This document shows positions 1-10,815 of a stretch of DNA of 64,000 bases, in pieces (positions within the stretch are counted from its first letter, which is position 1; the number at the start of each line of letters is the position of its first letter). The position numbers were made by a program, and so were the translations under genes. This DNA is from Armigeres subalbatus (lineage: Eukaryota > Arthropoda > Insecta > Diptera > Culicidae), in NCBI RefSeq assembly GCF_024139115.2, contig NC_085140.1, forward strand, positions 45,354,180 to 45,418,179, read 5' to 3'. The notes under the pieces were generated by a model. The model did no database searches and was not told the DNA's origin. It saw only the letters and a list, made by a program, of their open reading frames with translations.

Positions 1-1775
1 TGCTGCTGGTCTCTCCGTCCTCATCTTCTAACGCTGCGAACATCATCGAACGCAAATACGATGGGTATTGGACTCGCCAACGACGCACCTCCTCGTGGAT
101 ATCGGTATTACGCACGAAGCCGAAATCAAATCGTTCTTCAGTGGAAATCAAAATTGTCTTTGACAACTTTCATCGCGACACTCGCTTTGAGCTGCTCAGA
201 CATGCATACGATCGCTACAACGATAAAACATGCTCATACTATCAAGCAAGTGAAGCGGAATTGCTTCTGCTTCAGCGTCGTTTTCGAAATGTTCTGCCAG
301 ATAAACGAAATCACCGTTCCGGCGAACCGATCTCTACATTCCAGCTCGGAGCGAACAAGAAACTCAATGACCAGCTGCAAAACGAGAAGGGACGAACATC
401 AACAATTCGAAGGAAGAGACCATATGGTGGAATCTTCTGAGCTCTACAAACGAGAGACGGTGGAAGAAGAACCGGAGGAGGCACTTTCCGTGCGAGAAGT
501 CATCCAGAGCAAGACGAGCTAGAAATGCCGTACCATGAACGACATCCAACGAGCGATATTCTGCTAGCCATCAAAACAACGCATCTAAAAATCCCCCGGA
601 CCGGACGGCCACACCGAGCTCCACACGAACGTTCATTTATTCACCGTAGACTGAATTTGGTGATGAATGAACTCTGCGTTGAGCAACTGTTGTCGGTGAG
701 TTATTGTGCGGTAAAGAAACAGGCGCAGGGAGACACTGCTCGCTCGTACAGACCCATCGCGATTAACTTCGATTATAAATTTTGTCACGAATTCAAAACA
801 TCGTCTGGATAATGTACTCACACCAACAATATCCTGACTGCATCAAAATACTCAAACTCCGGAAAAAACATCTTCCAAGCAACTCAGCTGTAAAAGAATA
901 GAGTTGCTGAGCTAATCAACAGAAGAACCGCCAAGCTGGTTGATTCGACGGGACCATGCATTCGACAAGAGTGGACCGAAATTTTTTTTAAAACAATGCA
1001 GGTTGGCATCAATAGGTCTAGTGGATCTTCTCTCCAACATAGAACAGCATCATCATCTGATTGCTTGATTAATCGGTCATCGCCACACCCTTTCGATCGC
1101 GGTCGGTGCGCCAAAGATCCCTTTCCATGCACTTTTTTTGTTCTCTCCTTCACCCTCTGCAAAGCTGGAACAAGTGTGGCTGGGGACCTCATTATTTACG
1201 CGAACGATATCACCATGATAAGAGTGTGACAGAATCAACGAAATGAGAGGTTTTGTTTGAGCGTTTCGAACGTGTGGCTGAGCTCGCCTAAGAAAAGCAA
1301 AAACAATACAATTGATGTGGTAAAAAATTTCCCTATTTGTCCGTGGCTTTTGACCCCTAATTAAAATTCTCAGATAATATTCCAATTCGATACGAGAAAT
1401 GGTTTCATTGAATTGGGATACTCTTGCTGACTAACTTCTCTCCGGCAAATCTGGCTACATTCCTACGCTTTCTAACACTACTACGAGACACCCTCTACTC
1501 TATGCTCGAAAATGTGGTACATCGCTGCACAGCTGGCTCCAGACAACCATACAAGCTGACAGCACACTATGCGAAGATTCCTTTTTCGCGGGTGCTTGCA
1601 ACCGTCCCCATGCAACAACTTGCTCGGGACAGAAAGACGGAGGATTGGGCTTCATCTGCCTACATTAAGCCTGATTCTGCTCAACAGACATTTGACTGAG
1701 GCGAGTCCCTTCACACAACCATCTAAGGAATCAGAATGCCTACAACAGACTCACTTCTGCACCTTTTAAAATTGA
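1..1775 (+). mobile_element. Degenerate L1/Tx1-like LINE, reverse transcriptase part (upstream half)
   Basis: Reading across frames gives reverse transcriptase landmarks in the right order. KSPGPDGH lies near 588-611, SYRPIAINF near 740-770, a VRQ-xLSMHFF segment near 1110-1140, and IYANDITMI near 1190-1221. The last is the catalytic motif C, with YAND in place of YADD. A GLHLPTL-type segment near 1645-1670 is typical of the region after the RT in L1/Tx1-type elements. Many frameshifts and stops show it cannot make protein. The first 500 bases have open frames but no motif I recognise. The element resumes at about 5216, where its C-terminal Cys/His-type motif is found, so the foldback at 1785-5215 was inserted into it. 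The clade is inferred from motif style only. Confidence 0.72.
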
Positions 1776-2008
1776 TTCTTAGCATGCGTCTAACCCCATT
1801 TTACGACAAAACCAAAATTCAAAACCACAAGCTCAAAATTTCTCGGATTTTAAAGCAATCTCTGTTTCGATCCAAATTCCTAAGTTTTGGAACGAAGGTC
1901 AATTTGTGTGAATGACCATGTTCCGGATATATCCAGGAGTACTGGGGTTACTTCCTCCCGAAAAAAATGATCACTGAGGATCAGACGAAATCCATGTGCG
2001 ACATTCAA

Positions 2009-2960
2009 ACTTCATGATTTTGCAAAACATACACTTGAGATATTTCGGCGATTTTCGATCAATTGGCCACCCTCATTCCAGGGCCTTGTTCCCTGAGGAA
2101 GGCAATTTTCGTTCAATCTTGGAACCCATCTTGCGACATGTCAAACTTCATGATTTTGCAAAACAGTACTGGTGCATTTCGCCTTTTCAGTCGAATTGAC
2201 CACCTCCGGTACTTCCAGCCTGGTTCCCTAGGAAGTAAGCCAATTTCGTTCAATCTTGAACCCATCTTGCGACATGCTCAAACTTCTATTTTGCAAGCAA
2301 TCTGGAAAGATTTCGGCGATTTTCGATCGAATTGACCACCTGCAGCTATTCGGCCGTGTTATGGGAAGTGGGCCAATTTTCGTTCAATCGGAACCCATCT
2401 TGCGATGATCCAAACTTAGCAGTTTTGAAAACAAGTACACTGGAGTACATTTCGGCGATTTCCAGTCAGTTAGCCCCCTCCGGTAACTTCCAGGGGCCCT
2501 GAGGTCAATTCGTTCATCTCTGAACCCATCTTGCGACATGTCAACATGATTTTCAAAAAGTACAGGTACGTTTCGGCAACTTTCGATCGAGTTGACCACC
2601 TCCGGTACTTCGAGCTGGCCTAGGGAAGTAGCCAATTTTGTTCAATCTTGGAACCCATCTTGACATGTCAAACGCGATTTTGCAAAACGATAACGAAAAC
2701 ATTTCGGCGTTTCCGATCGATATTTCCACTTGGTCCGGGGCCTGCCAGAAGTAGCCAATTTTCCGTTCAATCTTGGCCATCTTGCGATATGTCAAACTTC
2801 ATGATTTTGCAAAACAAGTACACTGGAGTACGTCGCGATTCCGATCAAATTGACCTCTCCAGTACTCAGGGCTTGATTTCTGGAATGGCCAATTTCGTTC
2901 ATTCTTGAACCAATCTTGCGACATGTCAAACTTCATGATTTTGCAAAACAAACAGACTGT
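2009..2960 (+). repeat. Left tandem array, unit about 130 bases
   Basis: Copies of the phrase CTTCATGATTTTGCAAAAC, more or less damaged, start near 2009, 2141, 2278, 2407, 2539, 2667, 2791 and 2926. That gives a period of about 124-137 bases. Each unit continues with TTTCGGCGATTTTCGATC, then a CCACCTCCGGTACTTCCAG segment and TTCGTTCAATCTTGGAACC. Spacing varies because single bases are missing at different places in different units. No coding function is seen. Confidence 0.85.
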
Positions 2961-2969
2961 ATTCAGCGT

Positions 2970-3370
2970 TTCCGATCATGGCGTCGCAGGAAGTTCGTCC
3001 AGGAATTCTCCAAAATCTGTTGGGGATTCCACTTCAGATTCTTCTTGGAAACTTCGTTTCTGGAGATTTCGGACTGGAAAGAACTCTCGGAGAACCAAGG
3101 CTCTGGGGAACTTCCGGAATGGATTCCTGGGGACTTCCAGAGAAATTCACAACTCCAGACGAAATCCGGGAGAGTTTCTGGAGGAACTTCCAGAGGCAAC
3201 GGAGGAATGTCCAAGAGTACTTGACGATCTTTTAAAAAAACTGTGCGACTTGAAGAATTTGGACGAACTTCTGAAGAAGTTTGGGCTTAAACCGTTCACG
3301 CTGATCCACGCCACGCTTGATCTAACGGCGTGCCGCCTCCTGAAATGATCTATCCGCAACAGCCGGTAAA
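2970..3370. repeat. Spacer of the foldback, GGAA/TTCC-rich minisatellite
   Basis: The sequence between the two opposed arrays is unrelated to them. It is rich in GGAAGTTC, GGAATTC and CTTCTGGAG-type words spaced by about 12-24 bases, especially at 2985-3240. This is the same style as the 2 kb array at 23.4-25.4 kb. Open frames here (for example 2905-3348, plus strand) are products of the repeat and do not look like a gene. The last 130 bases are not clearly repetitive. Confidence 0.6.
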
Positions 3371-3399
3371 ATATCAATCAGCGCACAGGCCTACCTGGA

Positions 3400-4985
3400 A
3401 GTCCGGAAGGGCCAATTGATCGAAAATCACTGAAATAGAACTCCGGTATGCTTTTTTGCAAAATGTAAAGTTTAGCATGTCGCAGATGGGTTGCCTGATT
3501 GAACAATTGGCGCATTTCCTAGGGAACCAGGCCCTGGAATACCACGGAATTGTGGCCAATTGCGATGAAAGTTCAACGAATGCCGCCTTCCAGTGACGAC
3601 ATAAATCATGAAGTTTGACATTGTCGCAAGATGGGTTCAAGTTAACGAAATGTGGCCTTCCCAGGAACTGGGCCTGAGTACCGGAGGGTGGTCAGTTGAT
3701 CGAAAGTGCCGAAATGTACTCAATGTATTGTTTGCAAATCATGAAGTTTGACACTCGCAAGATGGGTTCCAAGATTGGAATCAATGCCACTTCCAGGGGG
3801 CCTGAAGACCCAGGGTGGTAAGTTTGATCGAAATTGCCAGAAGTGTACTCAGTGTACTTGTTTTGCAAAATCATGAAGTTTGACATCTCGCAAGAATGGT
3901 TCAAGATGAACGAATGGCCATTCCAAGAACGGGCCCTAAGTACCCGGAGGGTGCCTCAGTTGATCGGAAATCGAAAGTGCTCCAGTGTTACTTGTTTGCA
4001 AAATCATGAAGTTTGAATGTCATAAGATGGGTTCAAGATTCGGAAATTGAGCCCTTCCAGGGAACCAGGCCCCTGGAAGTACCAGGTGCCAATTTGATCG
4101 GAAATGCAGAAGCATACCTATCAGTACTTGTTTTGCAAAATCAAAGTTTGATATGTCGCAAGATGGTTCCAAGATTGAAGACAAATTGGCTGACTTCCCT
4201 AGAACCAGGCCAGTACCCGAGGGTGGCAATTTGATCCGGATAAATATACTCAGTGTACTTGTTTAAAATCATGAAGTTTGACATTCGCAAGATGGGTTCA
4301 AGATTGAACGAAATTGGCCATTTCCCCGAGGAACCAAGCCCTGGATACCAGAGGGTGCTCAGGTGATCGGAAATCTGGCGAAATTGCTCCAGTGTACTTG
4401 TTTTGCAAAATCATGAGTTTGATATGTCGAAGATGGGTTCCAAGATTGAACGAAAATTGGCCACTTCCTAGAGACCAGGCCTGAAGTACCGGAGGTGGTC
4501 AATTCGATCAGAAGTTGCCAGAAACATCCAGTGTACTTGTTTTGCAAATCATGAAGTTTGATATGTCGCAAGATGGGTTCCAAGATTGAACGAAAATTGG
4601 CCACTTCCCTAGGGAACCAGGGCTCCTGGAAGTACCCGGAGGGTGGCCAATTTGATCAAATCGCCGAAATGTACTCCAGTGTACTTGTTTGCAAAATCTG
4701 CTGAAGTTTGACATATCGCATGAGAGGAACAAGATTGAACGAAATATTACATTTCCCAAGGAACTAGCCCTGGAGAGCACCGGAGGTGGCCAATTGATCG
4801 AAAATCACCAAACGACTCCAGTAGAACTTGTTTTGCAAAAATTATAAGTTTGATTTCATCGCAAGATGGATTCCAAATTGAACGAAAATTGGCCACTTCA
4901 AGGGCAGGCCCTGGAAGTACCGGGGTAATTGATCGAAAGTCTCTGAAATGTACCAGTACTTGTTTTGTAAAATCATGAAGTTTGA
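3400..4985 (-). repeat. Right tandem array, inverted copy of the left unit
   Basis: The complement of the left-arm unit, TTTTGCAAAATCATGAAG, recurs near 3452, 3600, 3730, 3852, 3990, 4132, 4262, 4400, 4540, 4688, 4830 and 4966. That is about twelve units with a period near 135 bases. Inner blocks such as GCCACTTCCCTAGGGAACC and GTACTCCAGTGTACTTG are shared between units. As in the left arm, differences are mostly missing single bases. Confidence 0.85.
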
Positions 4986-5215
4986 CACTGTCACGATGGA
5001 TTTTGAAGTCGATCTGCCAGTGACCATTTTTTCCGGGAGGGCAGTACTCCCCAAATATATCCGGAACCATGGCCATTGCAAAATTATTACGGTACCCTAA
5101 AACTATAGAATTTTGTGATCGATTCCAGAAGATTGCTTGAAAATCCGTTAGAAATTGAGCTGAGTGGTTTTGAATTTTGAGTTTGTCGTAAAATGGGGTT
5201 GGGGACGTGCGTTTG

Positions 5216-5800
5216 CTGCGTATACAAATCTCCCTCCAAATCCGACAACACCCCGTTACAATCTTATCCATCGCTTACATCGAGAGAACGGATAGGCCGA
5301 AAGTACAAATAGAAAACCCGAACACAATTGCCGAATGTGTGGAAGAATATTTCTGCTGCTGGTTCGTCTTAAAAAAGCTGCACTATACTTGTGGGATTCA
5401 CCACAAGATTCCAAGTCGACGGCTGCTGTTTAGAATTAGGCGAACAACGAGAACAGTGCACTGTGCCTCGGCGCGTTGAAACTATTGAACACAAATTCTT
5501 TTCGACTGCCCAAGAGTACGTGAAGCACAGACAGTTTCAACAAAAAACCTATCACTGGCGTATGCAGAAAGGGCAGGCAAAATTATAACGAATTAATTAG
5601 ACCATCACTTGAAGGAATACTTCTAGAACAAAGCTAATAATATTGAAACATTTAGTTACCTATATTACCTTCTACATTGATAATGTAATGACAGGATGAT
5701 GATGAAGAACTGAATTTTGCTTTGAAGTCGCTGTTTGAATAATAATATGTATTTTTACTAAACCAACTCTCGACAAATAAACGAATTTAAAAAAACCTGA
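5216..5800 (+). mobile_element. Downstream half of the L1/Tx1-like LINE
   Basis: A frame at 5391-5588 contains RRVETIEHKFF followed by a damaged continuation. This resembles the C-terminal C-x-C ... ETxEHxFxxC motif seen after the RT in many LINEs, but the following cysteine is lost to a frame change. Upstream, 5207-5480 reads in another frame. AATAAA occurs near 5777 just before an A-rich stretch, so the 3' end may be close to 5800. Together with 1-1775 this suggests one plus-strand element interrupted by the foldback. Confidence 0.55.
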
Positions 5801-7790
5801 CACGCTTTCTAAGTTGAATTCTTTCTGCAAGCGTTTAAGTTCATTTGGCCATTTCTACTAGTGGACATCTATGGTTTGTCTATTAGAATATCCTTATCCA
5901 TCCATGGCGAGCTTTTTGCATTTAGGATTTTCTGGTGCGAGAATTTCGATATTTTCTGATATTAGCTTTAGCTTCGTGCGATAGTGTTTAGAGTTCTGAT
6001 GTTGGCCGTTCGACCCTTGGGTTCGACGTTGTCACTTAGCTGGTGTTATTCTCTTCGTTGGTTTTACTATTTGTTAAAGCCTGTTCATTGTTTGCTTTTG
6101 TTGCAGATAGCGAGTCTGGAGCAGAAGAAGCTTCTGAAACTTGCATACTGATTCAGCTTCGGCTTTTTTGTGGGCTGGTTTGAAAAGCTCCGTTGATCGT
6201 AGTCTGGTTTCAAGTAACGAAAGTTCTCTTAAGAGTACGTTTTTCATAACACTCAGTGAAGCTGATTATAGAGGAGATCTGTGCCATGTAGCAAATATCA
6301 AATTAAATTGCTCCGTCATTTTTCTGGTTCCAACTTCCAAATTAGTTGATTTCCATTTCAAAAGTGACATAAATATGACATTTTTTCTTATGTGTGATAA
6401 AACTGAGATAGTAAAACTACATAAATTCGAAATGTGACGGTGAAGTGCTCAAAATGAAATTTGTGTTGTCAACAAAGGTACTTTCCTGCAGGCACTAGTT
6501 TGTCAGTTTTTGAAAAAAACTTATTTTATTTCACAGTGTCCGGAAATTAGGTAGCTTTAAAAATATTGAGGTATTCTGCATTGGATCGAACGCTCTTAAT
6601 AAATTTCAATATGTTGACGTCATGGATTTGAGTTCAATGCTGTGATGGATAAGATCCGTCTCTACTTTCTTCAACGATATTTGATAGGGAAAATTATTAA
6701 TTACTTGAATGAGTTTCAGTTCACTTAAAAATCCTTCCTGCGCTAGTTTAATTAGATATAAATGTTAAAAAAATTTGAAAAAAATGAAATATAACTCATA
6801 ACCCACAAAAAACACATAAACGAAATGTAAAATAATCATCAAAATTAAATTTGTGAATTGTCAAACATTTCTAGCTCTGCATTCTTATTTAACCTTGAGA
6901 TTGAGATTCAATAAGGGATTGCTGCACATTGGCTTTCCGATAATTATCAGTTTGTCAAACAGCCATGATTTTCTCTCATTTCAAATTCTGCCGCCATCTT
7001 TTATATCTTTCTCGCATTGAAGAAATTATTATGTTGCGGGCTCGATTCAAAACTAAATACACAATCGCTCACTTTGAGAGATTGATTGTTTATCCTCGCG
7101 AAGGATGAAACAATCAAACAAGATAAGGATAGTCTGTAATATTCAAAGAATTAGAATAGAAGTTTCATAGATGTCACTTTTCCTGGTGACATCCTGATCT
7201 ATGTTTCTGATTCCCCACGCAACTAACAATTTTTTCCTGGTATTTATAGAGATGCAGAGGATTTTTGTCTCTCTCTATAGCAACAATACAACCACTTCTT
7301 TCCTTCTTTCCCAACTATTCAATGGACTGCGCCGTTATTGATCAACATGTTCGAGCTGCTGAAACTTGCTTCGAGAATAGATGGTAAACAATCATATTCA
7401 TTTGATCGAAGATATAAGCTGTCCATCAATCACGAAGTATTGATTGATATGTACAGTCAGTCTAACTACTTATTAGCTTACCAGTGAAGCTGATTAAGCG
7501 AAAACGTACTCTTGGAACTTTGGTTACTTGGTTGTGTATGCTTTCAGTTGGTTCACTGTATATTCTGGGTGAGGAGATTTGATTTGTATACTTTTGTTAA
7601 GGTTTGCGGTGGTTGCAACGCAAGAACTGTATTTTGTTTGCGTGGTGCCTTTATTTCTTCGATGTGATTTTAGTATGTGTTGGTCTAGTGTTACTCAAGA
7701 CATTTACGACTGGATTTGTACGGTTTACGTCGTTGTTTAGTTTAAGGTTCATGATTGGCTTTTTGTTCTCGCTTTTGAATACTGCACTGT
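5801..7790. other. AT-rich stretch without a recognised gene
   Basis: Only short open frames are present, such as 6141-6437 and 7604-7888 on the plus strand. Their translations show no motif I recognise and no sign of selection that I can judge. The second overlaps the beginning of a LINE fragment in its last third. No tRNA, SINE head or clear inverted repeat was noticed. Confidence 0.5.
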
Positions 7791-7794
7791 TCGA

Positions 7795-8540
7795 ACACGT
7801 CCCGCAAAGCAACGCATCAAAGAGGATCCTCGCAAAGGCTTCGTGCGACGACCAAAGAAATCAGGGGATAAGGATGGGAACATCTTGACGGACGAACGTG
7901 TGGTGATCGAATTAAGGCTAGCACTACGAGGAACATTTAAATGACGCTGGAGTACAGGCAGAAAGTTAAGTCAGTGAAGAGTTAAAGATACTACGTCAGT
8001 TCAGCGGACGATGGGCAATCAACCCCCTGGAGAGTTAAGGATGCTATCAACAGCTAAGACCAAAAGCAGGTAAGGATTGTTGAGTTGACTCAAGATGGGC
8101 AACAAAACATGGCACCTGCTTAGTCAGAATCTCGGAAACTGAATAGTTACCGGATAGTGGAAGGAAGGGTTATATGCCCCATCTGAGGGAAGAACTTTGA
8201 GCGATCCCCATTAATGCCCGCTTACAAGTGATATCCCAGATCATCTTCCACGTCGTCACCATTAGTGAATGAGTTCTTGGAAGTATCAAGCCGGCTTGTT
8301 GACGCCGTCGACAACGATCAGATCTTTACTGTACGGCCTTAAAAAAATCCGTGAATAAGATTCAACTCACCATCTGTTCTTTTTATTTCAAAGACGATAA
8401 GAACGCTAGAGCGATGAAAAATGACGAGAACACTCTGGGAAGCTTACCAGACTGATCAAAGCAACGGTGGACGTGCTGAAGATTTCGGTCGAACACTCTA
8501 GGTTTGTCTGAATCGCGCGAGGACAAGACAAGGTGATGGA
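7795..8540 (+). mobile_element. Degenerate LINE, linker and early reverse transcriptase
   Basis: KDGNILTDERVV near 7875-7912 followed by an out-of-frame YEEHLNDAGVQA-like stretch is the linker between endonuclease and RT in a common insect LINE type. Later pieces, in different frames, read as a PLEEVKDAI-like helix near 8025, an LPDSWKEG-like segment near 8150, and ILSQIIFHRLRP-like then SYQAGF-like segments near 8230-8310. These are RT blocks in the expected order. The element is of the same general type as the longer one at 33.3-36.2 kb. It is broken by many indels and continues at about 9090 after a foldback insertion. Confidence 0.65.
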
Positions 8541-8667
8541 CTTTCGTGCCGGTTGTAAAGCAACAAAAGTTGACTGGTGGTGATATCGATAGAAAAGTAC
8601 ATGTGTTTCAGAATATAGAGGAAGCGTTTTTCATAAATGGACACTTGACAAGCTTGCTATTTTTACT

Positions 8668-9030
8668 TCCTGATATTGAGCTAATTTGTGAACTATGATG
8701 AATTTTACATAGTAAGGATCATGCACTAGGTCAAATTGTCAAATAATAGCAGTTTTGTTTTGGAAATATCAATACAATTGATTGAATATATCAATTTGAA
8801 TTCAGGTGCTGCGAGACACTAAGTTTAAAATTTAAAAAATATAAATTGTTGAATTTGACATTTGAATTTTGCCAATATAACAAAAAATAAAAACTGCTAT
8901 TTTTTGAACAATTTGATAAAGTGCGTAATTTTGAACGCGTCATTCCAAAAATTGGTACGTAGATATGTGTAAAATTCATCATATTTGTAGTTCACTGCAA
9001 ATTTCAGCTCAATCGGTCATCAGAACTTAC
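8668..9030. mobile_element. Foldback (MITE-like) element inside the LINE
   Basis: Two arms of roughly 70-120 bases are inverted copies. ATTGAGCT then GTGAACTATGATGAATTTTAC near 8680-8710 matches the complement of GTAAAATTCATCATATTTG near 8968-8986. AGCAGTTTTTGTTTTGG-like sequence near 8748 matches the complement of AAAAATAAAAACTGC near 8884. It lies between two pieces of a plus-strand LINE, so it is probably an insertion. No target duplication is clear. Confidence 0.6.
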
Positions 9031-9089
9031 AGTATTATGAATTCACAAGAATATTATCTTCAACAGGTGTACATCTAGGCGGAACCGGA

Positions 9090-9310
9090 GATACACTTGG
9101 GAAGCATTGTTACGATAGACGGAGGTCTTCGGTGGTCGAGGAATTGCATACTTTGGATCTTGCTAACGGCCAACAATGATAGTTGTGAAATACGAAGGCG
9201 CATCATCTGTGGATGTCGGTGCAAAACGAACTTGGCGAGCGTGGCGCATTCGTGGATGGAGAGATGCGGCCTCGAACTGTGTATTGTGGCGTCAAATTGT
9301 TGATTCAGTG
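9090..9310 (+). mobile_element. LINE remnant, region after the reverse transcriptase
   Basis: A VVEE-like segment near 9135 and ANNDSCEIRRRIICGCR near 9166-9216 match the YLGSLxTxDNDxxxEIxRRI block that follows the palm in the LINE type found at 33-36 kb. Downstream, a frame reads WRIRGWRDAASN-like residues to a stop near 9303. It is likely the 3' part of the fragment at 7795-8540, split by the foldback. Confidence 0.5.
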
Positions 9311-10790
9311 TTATCTGTTTAGATGTAAACTAATATAAAAAATGAAAATTTGTATTTTTTCAATGGAAAATTTCATTTGAAAATACTTTCTTATTTAAAA
9401 TTTTACTTTGAAAAGTACTTGTATATTTTTGTTTCTTATTAATAAATTGTTTTATGGAAATTTTACTATTGGGATACATTTATATTTATGTATGTGCTTC
9501 TACCCTGATTCCTCATGTCATTTGTTTTGTTGTATTTTTCAGAGCATAGAGATTCTTCAATCTATTACCCATTTAATGCTTTTTCCATCCTCATTCCTTC
9601 TCTCGATGGTCCTACAATATCGAGATGTTATGTCGACTATATTTTCATTTTTTCAACTTTTAACTATACGCAAATGATTTCAAAATGAATTATTTTGAAT
9701 CTGATGTTTGTTTATGAAACTAATTGGCCGATACAAATATTAGAATTTATTTTATGTTCAATATTCTTGAAAGGTACGAGGGGGGTAAATAAAAATAACA
9801 AGGAAACGAGAAAAGTCTCAAATACAATTATTCACAAAAATTTGAAATTTAAAGGAAATGATAGAATGAATTTTAGAAAAGCAAATAATATGAATATTTG
9901 CTATGCATATTATGTCCTAGTGAATTTAACAATCTTATATAACTAAAAATACTGGAACTTGATGCCTGTAAAATTTTTGTTTTTGTTTTTTGAATAAATA
10001 ACATTTTATAGAACTGCAAGAACAGATAGCTTTGTTAGTCAAGTATGAAACTCAAACTGGTTTAATCGATGGGACAATAATCAGAGTGTACTGAAATACA
10101 GATGTGTTGTCTGTACTTGCTGTTTTATGATATATTCGAATTGCAGACTTCCCGACTATAAGAATACATAGGTGAAGCCTGAAGTAGAATCGGTCGAGGC
10201 AGTCATATCAGCGTCCACGTTCCTTAAAATGATTGAATGCCCTACTGTTAGCGGCATAGATATGATCTCGAGACCTCCTAGAGAGGAGCAATGCTAGCTA
10301 CTTGACTGACTCACTATCTATGCTTACTACTCCGTGATTGACCAGAATCAGTGAAATTTCACAAAACAACTGAATGATAGACTGGGAGTTGTTCAGGCAT
10401 TCTCAGAATGTCAAATTTCAGATTGTCAAATATTCAAATGATCAATAACGGTGCTACGTGCATTGTGTTGAGGAAGGAATATTAGTAGGTGGTTTTCATA
10501 TTTGAAGACCGTCGGCATATAAAACACAGGAAGGGTTATATCACTGTCATTTTGTAACTACAATTTCAAACGCGTATTCGAACTTGTACATTTACTTTCG
10601 ATAAGCCCAAGCTGCTAACCAGAGCGTTACAAGTGTCGATAAACCGAGCGAACATTCCTACTCATGCGTCCCTGGTGAGCTCTACTTGCTCGATGGCGCA
10701 AACTATTGAGGATCGTGTTGTCTACTCGCTGAAAGAAGCGCAATATAAACAAGCGCACAGGCCACCAGAGACGCCAGCAGCCACATAACC
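9311..10790. other. AT-rich stretch, no gene recognised
   Basis: 9300-10050 is strongly AT-rich with short frames only (for example 9408-9677 and 9695-9946, plus strand) that show no recognisable motif. 10150-10790 has more even composition and may be old transposon sequence, but I cannot assign it. Confidence 0.45.
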
Positions 10791-10815
10791 NNNNNNNNNN
10801 NNNNNNNNNNNNNNN
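10791..10815. other. Assembly gap of 25 N
   Basis: Twenty-five undetermined bases. The fixed length suggests a placeholder and not a measured gap, so sequence on the two sides may not be truly adjacent. Confidence 0.99.

Larger units (their letters stand above)
1785..5215. mobile_element. Large foldback element with opposed tandem arrays in its arms
   Basis: The outer ends are inverted copies. AACCCCATTTTACGAC starts near 1793 on the plus strand and its complement ends near 5200. About 230 bases of similarity follow inward on each side, both including the CCGGATATAT tract. Inside these ends, about eight tandem units run in plus orientation (2009-2960) and about twelve run in minus orientation (3400-4985). 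A 400-base spacer of different sequence lies at 2970-3370. There is no transposase frame. Flanking LINE sequence on both sides belongs to one broken element, which supports insertion as a unit. I could not fix a target-site duplication. Units differ mainly by one-base gaps. Confidence 0.75.

Noticed and set aside
61..522. 153-codon plus frame at the window start
   Set aside because: No domain is recognised. It lies upstream of LINE RT motifs in the same orientation and is overlapped by other open frames, so it is more likely LINE debris.
2009..4985. Regularly spaced repeats that might suggest a CRISPR array
   Set aside because: Whole units of about 130 bases repeat, with no unique spacers, in opposed orientations, inside a eukaryotic LINE.
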